A stretch of 64,000 bases of DNA from Paenibacillus zeisoli (GTDB lineage: Bacteria > Bacillota > Bacilli > Paenibacillales > Paenibacillaceae). The stretch is taken from positions 744,001 through 808,000 of the forward strand of contig NZ_RZNX01000001.1 of assembly GCF_003994465.1 (NCBI RefSeq), in the 5' to 3' direction. This document shows, piece by piece, positions 8,089 through 15,862 of the stretch; position 1 is the stretch's first letter, and each line of letters begins with the position of its first letter. Under the pieces are notes generated by a model. The model worked only from the letters and a program-made list of their open reading frames with translations. It made no database searches and was not told where the DNA came from. The translations under genes and the position numbers were made by a program.

Positions 8089-8678
8089 CTGCTGTTCATC
8101 CCTTCAAATTGCTCATAGATCGGTTCATAGAAGTAGGGCTCAAGCTGACTCTTGACACTGCTTCGGGCACGAAATAACAAAGACTTAATTGCGCTGACAC
8201 TTTGTCCGAGTATCGTCGAGATCTCCTGATAGTCTAGTTGATCATATTCTCTAAGAATAAGTGCGGAACGCTGCTTCTCCGGAAGATTGTTAATTGCTTC
8301 CCTGACCATGCCTACCCGTTCGTTTCGTAATATAGCCTGCTCAGGAACAATATCTGAAGGAGCTACAGGAGTATAACCCGTCTCATCAAGCGAGACATGC
8401 CCCGTCTTCTGCTTGCGAAGTTCGCTAAGTACTGTATTACGGGCAATGGTATACAGCCATGTGGAGAATGAGGCATCTACTTCCCGGAAAGAGTGTAAAC
8501 TCCGAAATGCTTTATAAAAGGTTTCCGAGCACAAGTCTTCCGCCATAAGCTCCAATTGAGCGCTCTTCAGCATGTGATAAATAAATATCAGAATCTTTCG
8601 TTGGTACCTTCGCATCAATTCTGAATAAAGCTCTGTATTACCTTCTTTGATATCTCGAATCATCTGGGAATCCGTCAT
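8085..8678 (-). CDS. ECF-type RNA polymerase sigma factor
   Basis: Sigma-70 family protein of 197 aa with region 2 (about residues 20-90; LCSETFYKAF and STWLYTIARN motifs) and region 4 (about 125-180; LPEKQRSALILREYDQLDYQEI and an HTH). The ATG at 8678 has GAGGAGGAT upstream and is preferred over an earlier in-frame start at 8702. Paired with the anti-sigma gene by a 4-nt overlap. A sequence resembling ECF promoters lies at 8738-8765, suggesting autoregulation. Subtype (SigW, SigX, SigV and so on) cannot be fixed by eye. Confidence 0.9.
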   Translation of the reverse strand: MTDSQMIRDIKEGNTELYSELMRRYQRKILIFIYHMLKSAQLELMAEDLCSETFYKAFRSLHSFREVDASFSTWLYTIARNTVLSELRKQKTGHVSLDETGYTPVAPSDIVPEQAILRNERVGMVREAINNLPEKQRSALILREYDQLDYQEISTILGQSVSAIKSLLFRARSSVKSQLEPYFYEPIYEQFEGMNSR

Positions 8679-8737
8679 TAGAATGCGATCCTCCTCGCCC
8701 ATCCATGTGCATCTTCCCCGTTCGACTCTGCTTATTA

Positions 8738-8765
8738 TTACCGAACAGGATATAAAAAGTTTCGG
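8738..8765 (-). promoter_or_regulatory. Candidate autoregulated ECF promoter
   Basis: The minus strand has CCGAAAC then CGGTAA with about 15 nt between the GAAAC and CGG cores, similar to extracytoplasmic-function promoters (GAAAC...CGT). It lies about 60 nt before the sigma start codon. Confidence 0.45.
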
Positions 8766-8890
8766 TCATCCAAAAAATTCAGATTGATCATTATGACTTT
8801 GTTTGCTTCCTGGACCAACACTGCAATATTATACCATACAACTAGGGATTAAAAAAATTTGCCAAGCTCCTCAGCATTTACTTCTTATAA

Positions 8891-8920
8891 AAATAAAAAG
8901 ACCATTAATTTATAATGGCC
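8891..8920 (-). terminator. Terminator of the MOSC gene
   Basis: Minus-strand hairpin GGCCATTA/TAATGGTC (one G-U pair), followed by TTTTTATTTTT; it lies about 30 nt beyond the MOSC stop. Confidence 0.8.
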
Positions 8921-8949
8921 TTTCAATTATATAATTTGGATTGAACAAT

Positions 8950-9633
8950 CTAACTTTGTCCTGTTAATCGTTCGGTTGTATCATTCCCCAGCCCCTTCAG
9001 CCGTTTCTCAAAAGTTAACCGCCAGCTGGAAGATAATGCTTCCACTTCAAGGATGCGCATAATGGCTTCGGTATTCTCTTTGTCATGATGCATAATATGA
9101 TTAGCGAAGTCTACGGTAATCGCTTTAGGATGTGAAGTAAGCCGGGTTAATCCATCTTCGCGGCTTACATACCCCTCTTGAAGCACTCGGAAATAGAATC
9201 CGGTATAACCTGAATCCTGCATTTTGACCGGAATATGTGGTTCACCATATCTTGCTGACAGCTTATAGCATGGTTGCCGGGGCTGGCTAATTTGTACCGT
9301 CGCCTCACCAAACTTAAATACATCACCGATACACACATCCTGTTCAATCCAACCTTGTATAGTTAGATTCTCGCCAAATGCACCAAGGCCAAGAGGCCGT
9401 TCCAGTTGGCTCTCCCAGTAAGGATAATGTTCATAGGCGTATACACATATGGCCTTGTCCCTTCCCCCGTGATGCTTAAGATCCGCTTGACCGTCTCCTT
9501 CAAGATTTAGATAGGATAAGAAAAGAGGTCCGTCCACCCCATTCTTAAATATCCCGCTTATAACTTCTTTACTGTTATACTGCATCATCTGCGGTGTTCC
9601 TACATTAATCGAAACTATATTGGCTTTGTTCAT
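8950..9633 (-). CDS. MOSC domain protein (YiiM-like)
   Basis: Molybdenum cofactor sulfurase C-terminal (MOSC) domain protein of the YiiM branch, about 227 aa. Visible features are the HGGRDKAICVYAYEHYPYWE segment, the FGENLT motif and RQPCYKLSARYG with the conserved Cys. Family members handle sulfur or act with molybdopterin in N-hydroxylated compound reduction, but substrate here is unknown. The start is ATG 9633 (GAGG 8 nt upstream); ATG 9636 and GTG 9642 are alternatives. Three GTAAC copies lie upstream and may be an operator. Confidence 0.85.
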   Translation of the reverse strand: MNKANIVSINVGTPQMMQYNSKEVISGIFKNGVDGPLFLSYLNLEGDGQADLKHHGGRDKAICVYAYEHYPYWESQLERPLGLGAFGENLTIQGWIEQDVCIGDVFKFGEATVQISQPRQPCYKLSARYGEPHIPVKMQDSGYTGFYFRVLQEGYVSREDGLTRLTSHPKAITVDFANHIMHHDKENTEAIMRILEVEALSSSWRLTFEKRLKGLGNDTTERLTGQS

Positions 9634-9656
9634 CATCTTCACCTCATTTGAATTAG

Positions 9657-9674
9657 GTAACTAGTAACGGTAAC
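9657..9674 (-). repeat. Triple GTAAC motif upstream of MOSC gene
   Basis: The plus strand carries GTAAC at 9657, 9664 and 9670, spaced 6-7 bp, just upstream of the MOSC ribosome site. It resembles operators of MarR/HxlR-type repressors, but this is inference only. Confidence 0.3.
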
Positions 9675-9844
9675 TATTGCTTTCCGATTCCTCCGTATGG
9701 ATCGATCAAGTATGTAATTGTTTGAGCATTCGTTAAACTGTTAGTTTCTTCCTAATTATATAAGGCAGCGGATTCTATCGCAATTAAAGTTGTTGTGTTC
9801 AGGCCATTATAAGCAACTCTATATTTCCGAATCAGGAAGCAAGC

Positions 9845-9876
9845 AAAAAAAAAGACCACTTTCTACGAAAGTGGTC
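9845..9876 (-). terminator. Terminator of the putative sRNA
   Basis: Perfect 10-bp stem (9854-9863 with 9867-9876), 3-nt loop, followed by nine T on the minus strand. No protein gene ends here. Confidence 0.9.
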
Positions 9877-9930
9877 TTGCTCGAACCTGAGCAAATTATA
9901 TTGGATAGGAGTGGAGAGAAACCATACTGT
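9845..9930 (-). ncRNA. Putative small regulatory RNA under cre control
   Basis: A complete minus-strand transcription unit without a credible ORF. The promoter is at 9937-9966, the predicted start near 9930, and a strong intrinsic terminator ends near 9845, giving an RNA of about 86 nt. Its 5' third contains an unpaired C/U-rich stretch (9903-9921) complementary to Shine-Dalgarno-like GGAGUGGAG sequences. A 6-bp hairpin (TTGCTC/GAGCAA around 9875-9892) and the terminator stem follow. The only start codon within it opens a 9-codon frame lacking a ribosome site. Architecture (short, C-rich single strand, 3' terminator) matches base-pairing sRNAs of Bacillales such as RoxS/FsrA-type RNAs. I do not recognise it as a named RNA. 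Confidence 0.65.
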
Positions 9931-9936
9931 ACTTTT

Positions 9937-9966
9937 ATTATATTGTATACGTTTACATTCTGTCAA
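9937..9966 (-). promoter_or_regulatory. Consensus sigma-A promoter of the putative sRNA
   Basis: Perfect TTGACA (9961-9966) and perfect TATAAT (9937-9942) on the minus strand with an 18-nt spacer. It points into the sRNA and away from tyrA. Confidence 0.8.
9944..9957 (-). promoter_or_regulatory. cre site 1 (CcpA operator) inside the sRNA promoter spacer
   Basis: Minus strand TGTAAACGTATACA with flanking A and AT fits the cre consensus WTGNNARCGNWWWCAWW at every position. It occupies the -35/-10 spacer, where bound CcpA would block RNA polymerase. Confidence 0.7.
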
Positions 9967-9974
9967 CACATTTT

Positions 9975-9988
9975 TATAAACGCTTACA
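9975..9988 (-). promoter_or_regulatory. cre site 2 (CcpA operator) upstream of the sRNA promoter
   Basis: Minus strand TGTAAGCGTTTATA differs from the cre consensus at one position. Its centre is 31 bp (three helical turns) upstream of the centre of cre site 1. Confidence 0.55.
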
Positions 9989-10026
9989 TTTCTTTTTTCT
10001 GACTATCAGTTCTAACCTGATAAACA

Positions 10027-10067
10027 CAAAAAAACGCTGAGCTTTTCAGTTAAGAAAACACTCAGCG
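10027..10067 (-). terminator. Terminator of the aro/trp supraoperon after tyrA
   Basis: CGCTGAG/CTCAGCG stem (10035-10041 with 10061-10067), 19-nt loop, followed by eight T on the minus strand, 10 nt after the tyrA stop. Confidence 0.85.
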
Positions 10068-10076
10068 ATATTTCTA

Positions 10077-11171
10077 TTACAAGTACACGGTATACCCCAA
10101 GGTCAGCAGATGCTCTTTCGCACGCTCCATCTCCCCTTCCTGTCTGAAAGACAGGCGCATAACTCCAGGTACATCTTCACGACTCTCGATGATCTGCATA
10201 TTGCTAAGATTAATCTGGCGAATCCCAAGCTCTGTGGCTATATGACCAATGACTCCTGGTGTGTCAGGAACATCAAGATATAGATCATACAAGGAGCTTA
10301 TAGCCCCTTTACGGCGCTCTGGTAGTTCACTGCGAAAACGGTTGGCTTTATCAAAGGCTTCTACAATTCCTGTGCCGTCATCATTCATAAGCATTTCTAG
10401 GAATTCATCCATATGATTCTTCCAGTCCTTAAGCAGCTCCAGCAGCACTTCTCTGTTGCTGAGCAGAATATCCCTCCAGATCACTGGATCACTGGAGGCT
10501 ATTCTTGTTATATCCCGAAATCCTCCTGCAGCTAGCTGCCGATATAACGAATTCTTGTCATTGTAATCGCAGACCTGGTTCACAAGCGCCACGGCAATGA
10601 TATGAGGAAGGTGACTGATGGCTCCCACAATCTCATCATGGAGCTCGGGTTCAACACGAACGATGTGTGCCTTGGTATACACCAGGAGGTCCTCCAGCCG
10701 CTTGTAGACTTCCTTCGGCACTTTCGACGATGGAGTAAGTACATAATAGGCATTCTCGAATAAGAAAGTTGAAGCTGCAGCTACACCCGATCTCTCTGAT
10801 CCAGCCATCGGATGTCCCCCGATAAAGTACACTTCCGGTAGTGTTATCGCTTCACCGCATGCTGCTACCGTAGCCTTTGTACTGCCCACATCGGTAATAA
10901 TACAACCCGGCTTCAGCTTCAAGCTGCTTAATCTATGTAAATAAGGCTCCAGCTGACTTACCGGTACACATAGGAAGATAAAATCGGCGTCTGCTGCCGC
11001 TTCTTCAAAAGACAGCGTTGCAATATCTACGACACCACGATCCTTAACCTGCTGTAGGGCTTCAGCAGAGTGGCTGTGCCCAACAACCGTAATTCCCGGT
11101 TTTCCTTTGAAGCTAAGCGCGAGAGAGCCTCCAATCAGCCCTACCCCAAAGATTGCAATTTTTATAGTCAT
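10077..11171 (-). CDS. tyrA: Prephenate dehydrogenase with C-terminal ACT domain
   Basis: Converts prephenate to 4-hydroxyphenylpyruvate with NAD+, in tyrosine synthesis. N-terminal Rossmann motif GVGLIGGS, the FIGGHPMAGSERSG catalytic segment with the conserved His, and a C-terminal ACT domain from about residue 295 (VIGHIATELGIRQINLSNM) that probably binds tyrosine. ATG at 11171 follows a GGGGA site; an in-frame GTG at 11186 is possible. 364 aa, as in B. subtilis TyrA. Last gene of the supraoperon; aroA, which follows tyrA in B. subtilis, is absent here. Confidence 0.95.
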   Translation of the reverse strand: MTIKIAIFGVGLIGGSLALSFKGKPGITVVGHSHSAEALQQVKDRGVVDIATLSFEEAAADADFIFLCVPVSQLEPYLHRLSSLKLKPGCIITDVGSTKATVAACGEAITLPEVYFIGGHPMAGSERSGVAAASTFLFENAYYVLTPSSKVPKEVYKRLEDLLVYTKAHIVRVEPELHDEIVGAISHLPHIIAVALVNQVCDYNDKNSLYRQLAAGGFRDITRIASSDPVIWRDILLSNREVLLELLKDWKNHMDEFLEMLMNDDGTGIVEAFDKANRFRSELPERRKGAISSLYDLYLDVPDTPGVIGHIATELGIRQINLSNMQIIESREDVPGVMRLSFRQEGEMERAKEHLLTLGYTVYL

Positions 11172-11230
11172 TTGTTCCCCACTCAATTTGCTCTAATTTT
11201 GTCTTCAAGTACATCCCCAAGGTTCAATAA

Positions 11231-11263
11231 AACAAAAAGATACTGCGGAGATTATTCCGCAGT
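11231..11263 (-). terminator. Terminator-like hairpin between hisC and tyrA
   Basis: Eight-bp stem (11242-11249 with 11256-11263) followed by CTTTTTGTTTT on the minus strand. It includes the hisC stop codon and lies 60 nt before tyrA, so it may lower tyrA expression relative to hisC. Confidence 0.65.
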
Positions 11264-12358
11264 AACCGGCTGTTCCTGGACGGTAAGCACCTTCTCCAGA
11301 GCAGCAATAAATTTAGTATTCTCATCCGGAGTACCGACACTCACACGGATATATTCCGGATATTTGTCGAAACCGGCACGAATGATAATTCCCAGCTTTA
11401 AGAGGGATTGGAATACCTCACGGCCGGATTTCTTCACATTGACCAATATAAAGTTACCATGTGCCGGAAAGTACTTAAGGCCAAGTCGGTCAAATTCAGC
11501 AGTTAAGTATTCAACTCCGCTCCGGTTCTTGGTGCGGCAGGCATCAATAAATTCATGATCAGTTAGAGCCGCTTTAGCTGCAGCCTGTGCCAATCTCGAT
11601 GTATTAAAAGGTTCACGAACCTGATTAATCAGCCTTACAACACTTGGTTGTCCCACTCCATAACCGATTCTTAGTGAAGCAAGTCCATAGATCTTTGAGA
11701 ATGTCCGCAGAATCATCAGATTCGGATATTTGCTGAGCAGGCTTAGGCTATCCGGATAAGAAGGATCTGTTACAAATTCCGCATAGGCTTCATCCAGCAC
11801 TACAAGCACATGCTCAGGCACTTTATCTAGAAAATTAACAATATCCGTATGGGCGACGATGGTTCCGGTTGGATTGTTAGGATTGCAAATCCAGATAATC
11901 TTCGTACGCTCATTTACAGCCTTCAGCATACCATCCAAATCATGTGTGCCCTCAACAAGAGGCACTTCAATACTTACGGCACCCTCGATATCCGCATTGC
12001 TCTTATACACTGAGAAGGTCTGATCCGCCATAATATTCTCTTCTCCAGGTAAAAGGAATGCCCGGGTTATTAGAGCAATAACCTCATCGGAACCGCAGCC
12101 GAATACAAACTGATCCCGGTTCACGCCAAGGTGGCCTGCAAGGACTTCAGTAAGTTCAACAGCATTTCCATCCGGATACATACTAATTTGACTTAATTCC
12201 TGCTCAATAGCTGCTTTTGCTTTAGGTGATGCCCCGTAGGGGTTCTCATTGGAGGCCAGCTTAATAACTTCATCAAGTCCGAGTTCCCTCTTCACTTCTT
12301 CAACCGGTTTGCCCTGTTGGTATACCGGCAGATTCACAATCTGTGGTTTTGGCTGCAC
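11252..12358 (-). CDS. hisC: Histidinol-phosphate / aromatic aminotransferase
   Basis: PLP-dependent class I/II aminotransferase. In the Bacillus supraoperon this enzyme serves both histidine synthesis and transamination of 4-hydroxyphenylpyruvate and phenylpyruvate. Motifs: NENPYGASP at the N-terminus, CNPNNPTGT, DEAYAEF, and the PLP lysine in FSKIYGLASLRIGYG. GTG start at 12358 with AAAGGAAGG upstream; 368 aa. Lies between trpA (33 nt) and tyrA, the same place as in B. subtilis. Confidence 0.95.
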   Translation of the reverse strand: MQPKPQIVNLPVYQQGKPVEEVKRELGLDEVIKLASNENPYGASPKAKAAIEQELSQISMYPDGNAVELTEVLAGHLGVNRDQFVFGCGSDEVIALITRAFLLPGEENIMADQTFSVYKSNADIEGAVSIEVPLVEGTHDLDGMLKAVNERTKIIWICNPNNPTGTIVAHTDIVNFLDKVPEHVLVVLDEAYAEFVTDPSYPDSLSLLSKYPNLMILRTFSKIYGLASLRIGYGVGQPSVVRLINQVREPFNTSRLAQAAAKAALTDHEFIDACRTKNRSGVEYLTAEFDRLGLKYFPAHGNFILVNVKKSGREVFQSLLKLGIIIRAGFDKYPEYIRVSVGTPDENTKFIAALEKVLTVQEQPVTAE

Positions 12359-12391
12359 ACGAATCCCTTCCTTTCTTGATTGACTAAAAAA

Positions 12392-13198
12392 TTAGACTTT
12401 CAATTGTGCCACAAATTCACGAATTTGCAACAGGCCTTCTTCTCGGCGCTCGGAATCCGTAAGAAGTGGAATCGTGTCCTCGATCTTGCGGACGATGGCG
12501 CTTCCTACCACTACACCGTCACAAATGGAGGAGAATCGCTCCACCTGCTCGCGGTTGGATATCCCAAACCCTACAGCAACCGGAAGATCTGTGCGCGACT
12601 TAACATCGTTAATGAACTGCTCTACGCCCTCATGGAAGGAACTGCGTTCACCCGTAACTCCCAGAGACGAGACACAATAAATAAATCCGCGTGCATTGGT
12701 TAATATGCGGGAAATCCGCTCATTAGAGGTGGGTGCCACAAGCGGCACCAAGCTAATCCCAGCGGTATCAGCTAGTTCAAGCACTTGTGCTGATTCCTCA
12801 ATTGGTAGATCCGGAATGATCAATCCGCTGATATCGTGTGCTGCGAGCTGCTGGAAGAAATCTTCCAGCCCGATCTGCAGTACAGGATTAAAGTAAGTAA
12901 ACAATACAAACGGAATTTTCACCCCGCGCTGTCTAGCCTTCTGGGCAATATCGATACATGTGCCAATCGTAACCGAGCTGGTAAGAGCACGCTCGGAAGC
13001 GCGCTGGATCACTGGCCCATCCGCAAGCGGGTCCGAATAAGGTACACCAAGCTCCAATACATCCGCGCCCGCCGCCTCCATCTGAATAATTAATTCCACT
13101 GTCGTATCCAGATCAGGATCCCCAACAGTTAGAAATGGAATAAGAGCTGTTCGCCCCGCTGCTTTGAGTTCGGCAAATTTCTGATCCATTAAGTTCAT
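12392..13198 (-). CDS. trpA: Tryptophan synthase alpha subunit
   Basis: Cleaves indole-3-glycerol phosphate to indole and glyceraldehyde 3-phosphate. TIM-barrel of 268 aa with the catalytic Glu and Asp in [15 protein letters not shown] and the phosphate-binding GFGIS and GVVVGSAIV loops. ATG with GGGAGGTGAT 5 nt upstream. The start overlaps the trpB stop by 4 nt, so translation of the two subunits is coupled. Confidence 0.97.
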   Translation of the reverse strand: MNLMDQKFAELKAAGRTALIPFLTVGDPDLDTTVELIIQMEAAGADVLELGVPYSDPLADGPVIQRASERALTSSVTIGTCIDIAQKARQRGVKIPFVLFTYFNPVLQIGLEDFFQQLAAHDISGLIIPDLPIEESAQVLELADTAGISLVPLVAPTSNERISRILTNARGFIYCVSSLGVTGERSSFHEGVEQFINDVKSRTDLPVAVGFGISNREQVERFSSICDGVVVGSAIVRKIEDTIPLLTDSERREEGLLQIREFVAQLKV

Positions 13199-14391
13199 GA
13201 TGGATCACCTCCCAAGTAACCCATAATAGACTCAACATCTTTATCGCCTCTGCCTGACAAGCAGATTACGATAATCTGATCAGAAGCTAGCTTCGGGGAT
13301 TCCTTGATTACCTGGGCTACCGCATGAGCTGACTCCAACGCAGGAATAATCCCTTCAGTCTGGCTCAGAAGCTGAAGCGCATCCAGAGCTTCCTGGTCAG
13401 TAATCGGTGCATACCGCGCCCGCTCGATATCTTTGAGGTAGGAGTGCTCCGGACCGATACCCGGATAATCAAGCCCCGCTGAAATCGAGTGTGCAGGCAG
13501 AACTTGACCGAAAGCATCTTGAAGCAGATAGCTCAGCGAACCCTGAAAGACCCCTTTGGTCCCCTTGGTCATTGTCGCTGCATGGTATTCAGTTTCTACA
13601 CCGCGTCCTGCTGCTTCTACTCCAAGCAGCTTCACGGATGTATCTTCTACAAAAGGATAAAACATCCCAATCGCATTACTTCCCCCGCCTACAGCGGCAA
13701 CAATAAGATCCGGAAGTCTTCCTTCCGATTCGAGAATCTGACGCCGAGTCTCATCCCCGATAATCCGCTGAAAGTTACGAACCATCATCGGATATGGATG
13801 AGGACCTGTAGCGGATCCTAAAATATAAAAAGTGTCCTGTACGTGGCTGACCCAATACCGGAGTGCTTCATTACAAGCATCCTTAAGCGTCCGGGTACCG
13901 GATACCACAGGAACGACTTCGGCACCAAGCAGCTTCATCCGAAACACATTAAGCTGCTGACGCTTCATATCCTCTTCACCCATGAATACTTTACACTCAA
14001 GTCCAAGCAGTGCAGCTACCGTTGCTGTAGCAACTCCATGCTGTCCGGCTCCAGTCTCAGCGATAACTTTCCCCTTACCCATCCGTTTGGCCAGAATGCC
14101 CTGACCTATTGCATTATTAATCTTATGAGCCCCTGTATGGTTAAGATCTTCACGTTTGAGATAAATCTTGGCTCCGCCCAGATGCTTTGTTAAACGCTCT
14201 GCGTAGAACAAAGGAGTTTCCCGGCCGGAATATTGTTTCAATAAGTAATCAATTTCCTCCTGAAAAGCTGGCTCCTGCGAATACTTGCGGTAAGCCTCTT
14301 CCAATTCAATCAAGGCATTCATTAGCGTCTCGGGGACATAGCGGCCTCCGAAGTCACCGAATCGTCCATTCTCGTCTGGTACCTGTGTCAT
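13195..14391 (-). CDS. trpB: Tryptophan synthase beta subunit
   Basis: PLP enzyme that condenses indole with serine. The PLP lysine lies in [10 protein letters not shown] (about residue 90), the phosphate loop is [10 protein letters not shown], and GQHGVATA is also present. 398 aa, the standard length. It starts directly after the trpF stop (TAG-ATG abutting) with no strong separate ribosome site, suggesting coupling. The serine substrate is supplied by the SerA pathway, also represented in this window. Confidence 0.97.
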   Translation of the reverse strand: MTQVPDENGRFGDFGGRYVPETLMNALIELEEAYRKYSQEPAFQEEIDYLLKQYSGRETPLFYAERLTKHLGGAKIYLKREDLNHTGAHKINNAIGQGILAKRMGKGKVIAETGAGQHGVATATVAALLGLECKVFMGEEDMKRQQLNVFRMKLLGAEVVPVVSGTRTLKDACNEALRYWVSHVQDTFYILGSATGPHPYPMMVRNFQRIIGDETRRQILESEGRLPDLIVAAVGGGSNAIGMFYPFVEDTSVKLLGVEAAGRGVETEYHAATMTKGTKGVFQGSLSYLLQDAFGQVLPAHSISAGLDYPGIGPEHSYLKDIERARYAPITDQEALDALQLLSQTEGIIPALESAHAVAQVIKESPKLASDQIIVICLSGRGDKDVESIMGYLGGDPS

Positions 14392-15054
14392 CTAGCGCTT
14401 CACCCTCTCGACAAAAGCTCGTATTTTTGCGATATCTTTAAGTCCTTCGGTCTCTACCCCGCTGGACACATCTACACCGTCCGGCTGGAAATTCTCCAGC
14501 AGATCACCAACATTATCCGGGTGCAGCCCACCCGCTATAATAAGAGGAATCCCCTCTTGCTTCGGCCATTCCCGATAGGGTTCGATTTGCTTCCAATCGA
14601 AAGTTTGACCGGATCCCCCACCATAAATCGGATCATAAGTATCCAGAAGCATACCATCCAGAGTACCTTGGTATTCATGAAGTCCAAAGCCCTCTATCAG
14701 GCCGTCCTGCTTGACGGACAGCACTTTAAATACTTTCACGCCGAAACGTCTCTTCACCTCTCGGCAAAATTCAGGTGATTCCTGTCCATGAAGCTGAATG
14801 ATATCGAGACTCGCTTTCTGCAAAATATCAGACAACTCTTCAATCGTAGGATTAACGAATACTCCCACGCTTTCCGGCTTCAAGGGTCTATCCCACTGCT
14901 TAAGGATGGGAATCAACCCCGCAGCCTGATCGGCGGAGATCTGCCGCTTGCTCTTAGCAAACACAAATCCAATATAATCAACAGGCAAGTTTATCATAGA
15001 TTTTAGCACTTCAACGTCCTGAAGTCCACATATTTTTACCGACGTTTCAGCCAT
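14392..15054 (-). CDS. trpF: Phosphoribosylanthranilate isomerase
   Basis: Third-step enzyme of tryptophan synthesis (Amadori rearrangement). TIM barrel of 220 aa starting MAETSVKICGLQ, with the catalytic Cys in KICG and Asp in MLLDTYD, and a GGLHPDNV phosphate loop. The ATG at 15054 has AAGGCGGGG upstream and overlaps the trpC 3' end by 8 nt. A longer frame to 15072 is less likely. Confidence 0.95.
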   Translation of the reverse strand: MAETSVKICGLQDVEVLKSMINLPVDYIGFVFAKSKRQISADQAAGLIPILKQWDRPLKPESVGVFVNPTIEELSDILQKASLDIIQLHGQESPEFCREVKRRFGVKVFKVLSVKQDGLIEGFGLHEYQGTLDGMLLDTYDPIYGGGSGQTFDWKQIEPYREWPKQEGIPLIIAGGLHPDNVGDLLENFQPDGVDVSSGVETEGLKDIAKIRAFVERVKR

Positions 15055-15862
15055 GAACAGCCCCGCCTTCATTGATAACAGGGCCCATTAGTTCATGGAC
15101 AGCCTCGTTCACCAGCGGCTTGCGCATGAAAGTCTCACCGACCAGAACCCCATGAGCCCCGCACGATGAAAGGTAATTAATATCTTCTGGAGTTGATATT
15201 CCACTCTCACTTATCAGAGTTATTCCCGCGGGAACCAGATCAACCAGCTCTTCCGTAGTCCGCAGACTAACTTCAAATGTTCTTAGATTGCGGTTGTTAA
15301 TTCCAATCAGCTTGGAGGAACCAAGGCTCAGCACTCGCTCCAGCTCTTCTCTGTCATGGACTTCCACCAGCGCATCTAGACCCAATGAGTTGGCCGCTGC
15401 TTCGAACTGCTTCAATTGCTGATCCGTCAGAATCGCAGCAATCAGAAGAACAGCGTCTGCACCCAGCAGCCGGGCTTCATAGATTTGACGCTCATCAATA
15501 ATGAAATCCTTGCGCAGCAGTGGAACCTGTACCGCTTGACGTATCGCTTTCAAATACTCGCCGCTACCTTGGAAATACTCTTTATCTGTAAGCACTGAAA
15601 TACAGTCCGTCCCGGCGTCCGCATAGTTCTTCGCTATCTCGACCGGATTAAAGTCAGGGCGGATGAGACCCTTGGATGGTGAGGCCTTCTTAACCTCAGC
15701 GATCAGTCCCATAGAACGCTTGCGGCCTTCGGATAGCGCCCGATAAAATCCGAGTGTAGCCGGCAGATCCGCAATGGCTCGCTCCGCGGAGGAAAGCGAG
15801 AAACTCGTGGCTAGCTCGGCCACTTCTTTATGTTTGGTTGCTACAATGCGATCAAGATACAT
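15047..15862 (-). CDS. trpC: Indole-3-glycerol phosphate synthase
   Basis: Ring-closing decarboxylase of tryptophan synthesis. Starts MYLDRIVATKHKEVAEL; catalytic lysine and glutamate motifs appear in AEVKKASPSKG, LLRKDFI and LVEVHDREEL, and the phosphate loop is ISESGI. 271 aa. The ATG at 15862 has GGAGA upstream; the open frame continues to 16084 only because it runs through trpD on another frame. It overlaps the trpD end by 11 nt. Confidence 0.96.
   Translation of the reverse strand: MYLDRIVATKHKEVAELATSFSLSSAERAIADLPATLGFYRALSEGRKRSMGLIAEVKKASPSKGLIRPDFNPVEIAKNYADAGTDCISVLTDKEYFQGSGEYLKAIRQAVQVPLLRKDFIIDERQIYEARLLGADAVLLIAAILTDQQLKQFEAAANSLGLDALVEVHDREELERVLSLGSSKLIGINNRNLRTFEVSLRTTEELVDLVPAGITLISESGISTPEDINYLSSCGAHGVLVGETFMRKPLVNEAVHELMGPVINEGGAVHG

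Noticed and set aside
9790-10002. 70-codon plus-strand frame between MOSC and tyrA
   Set aside because: No ribosome site, low-complexity composition, and it runs antisense through the promoter and terminator of the putative small RNA.
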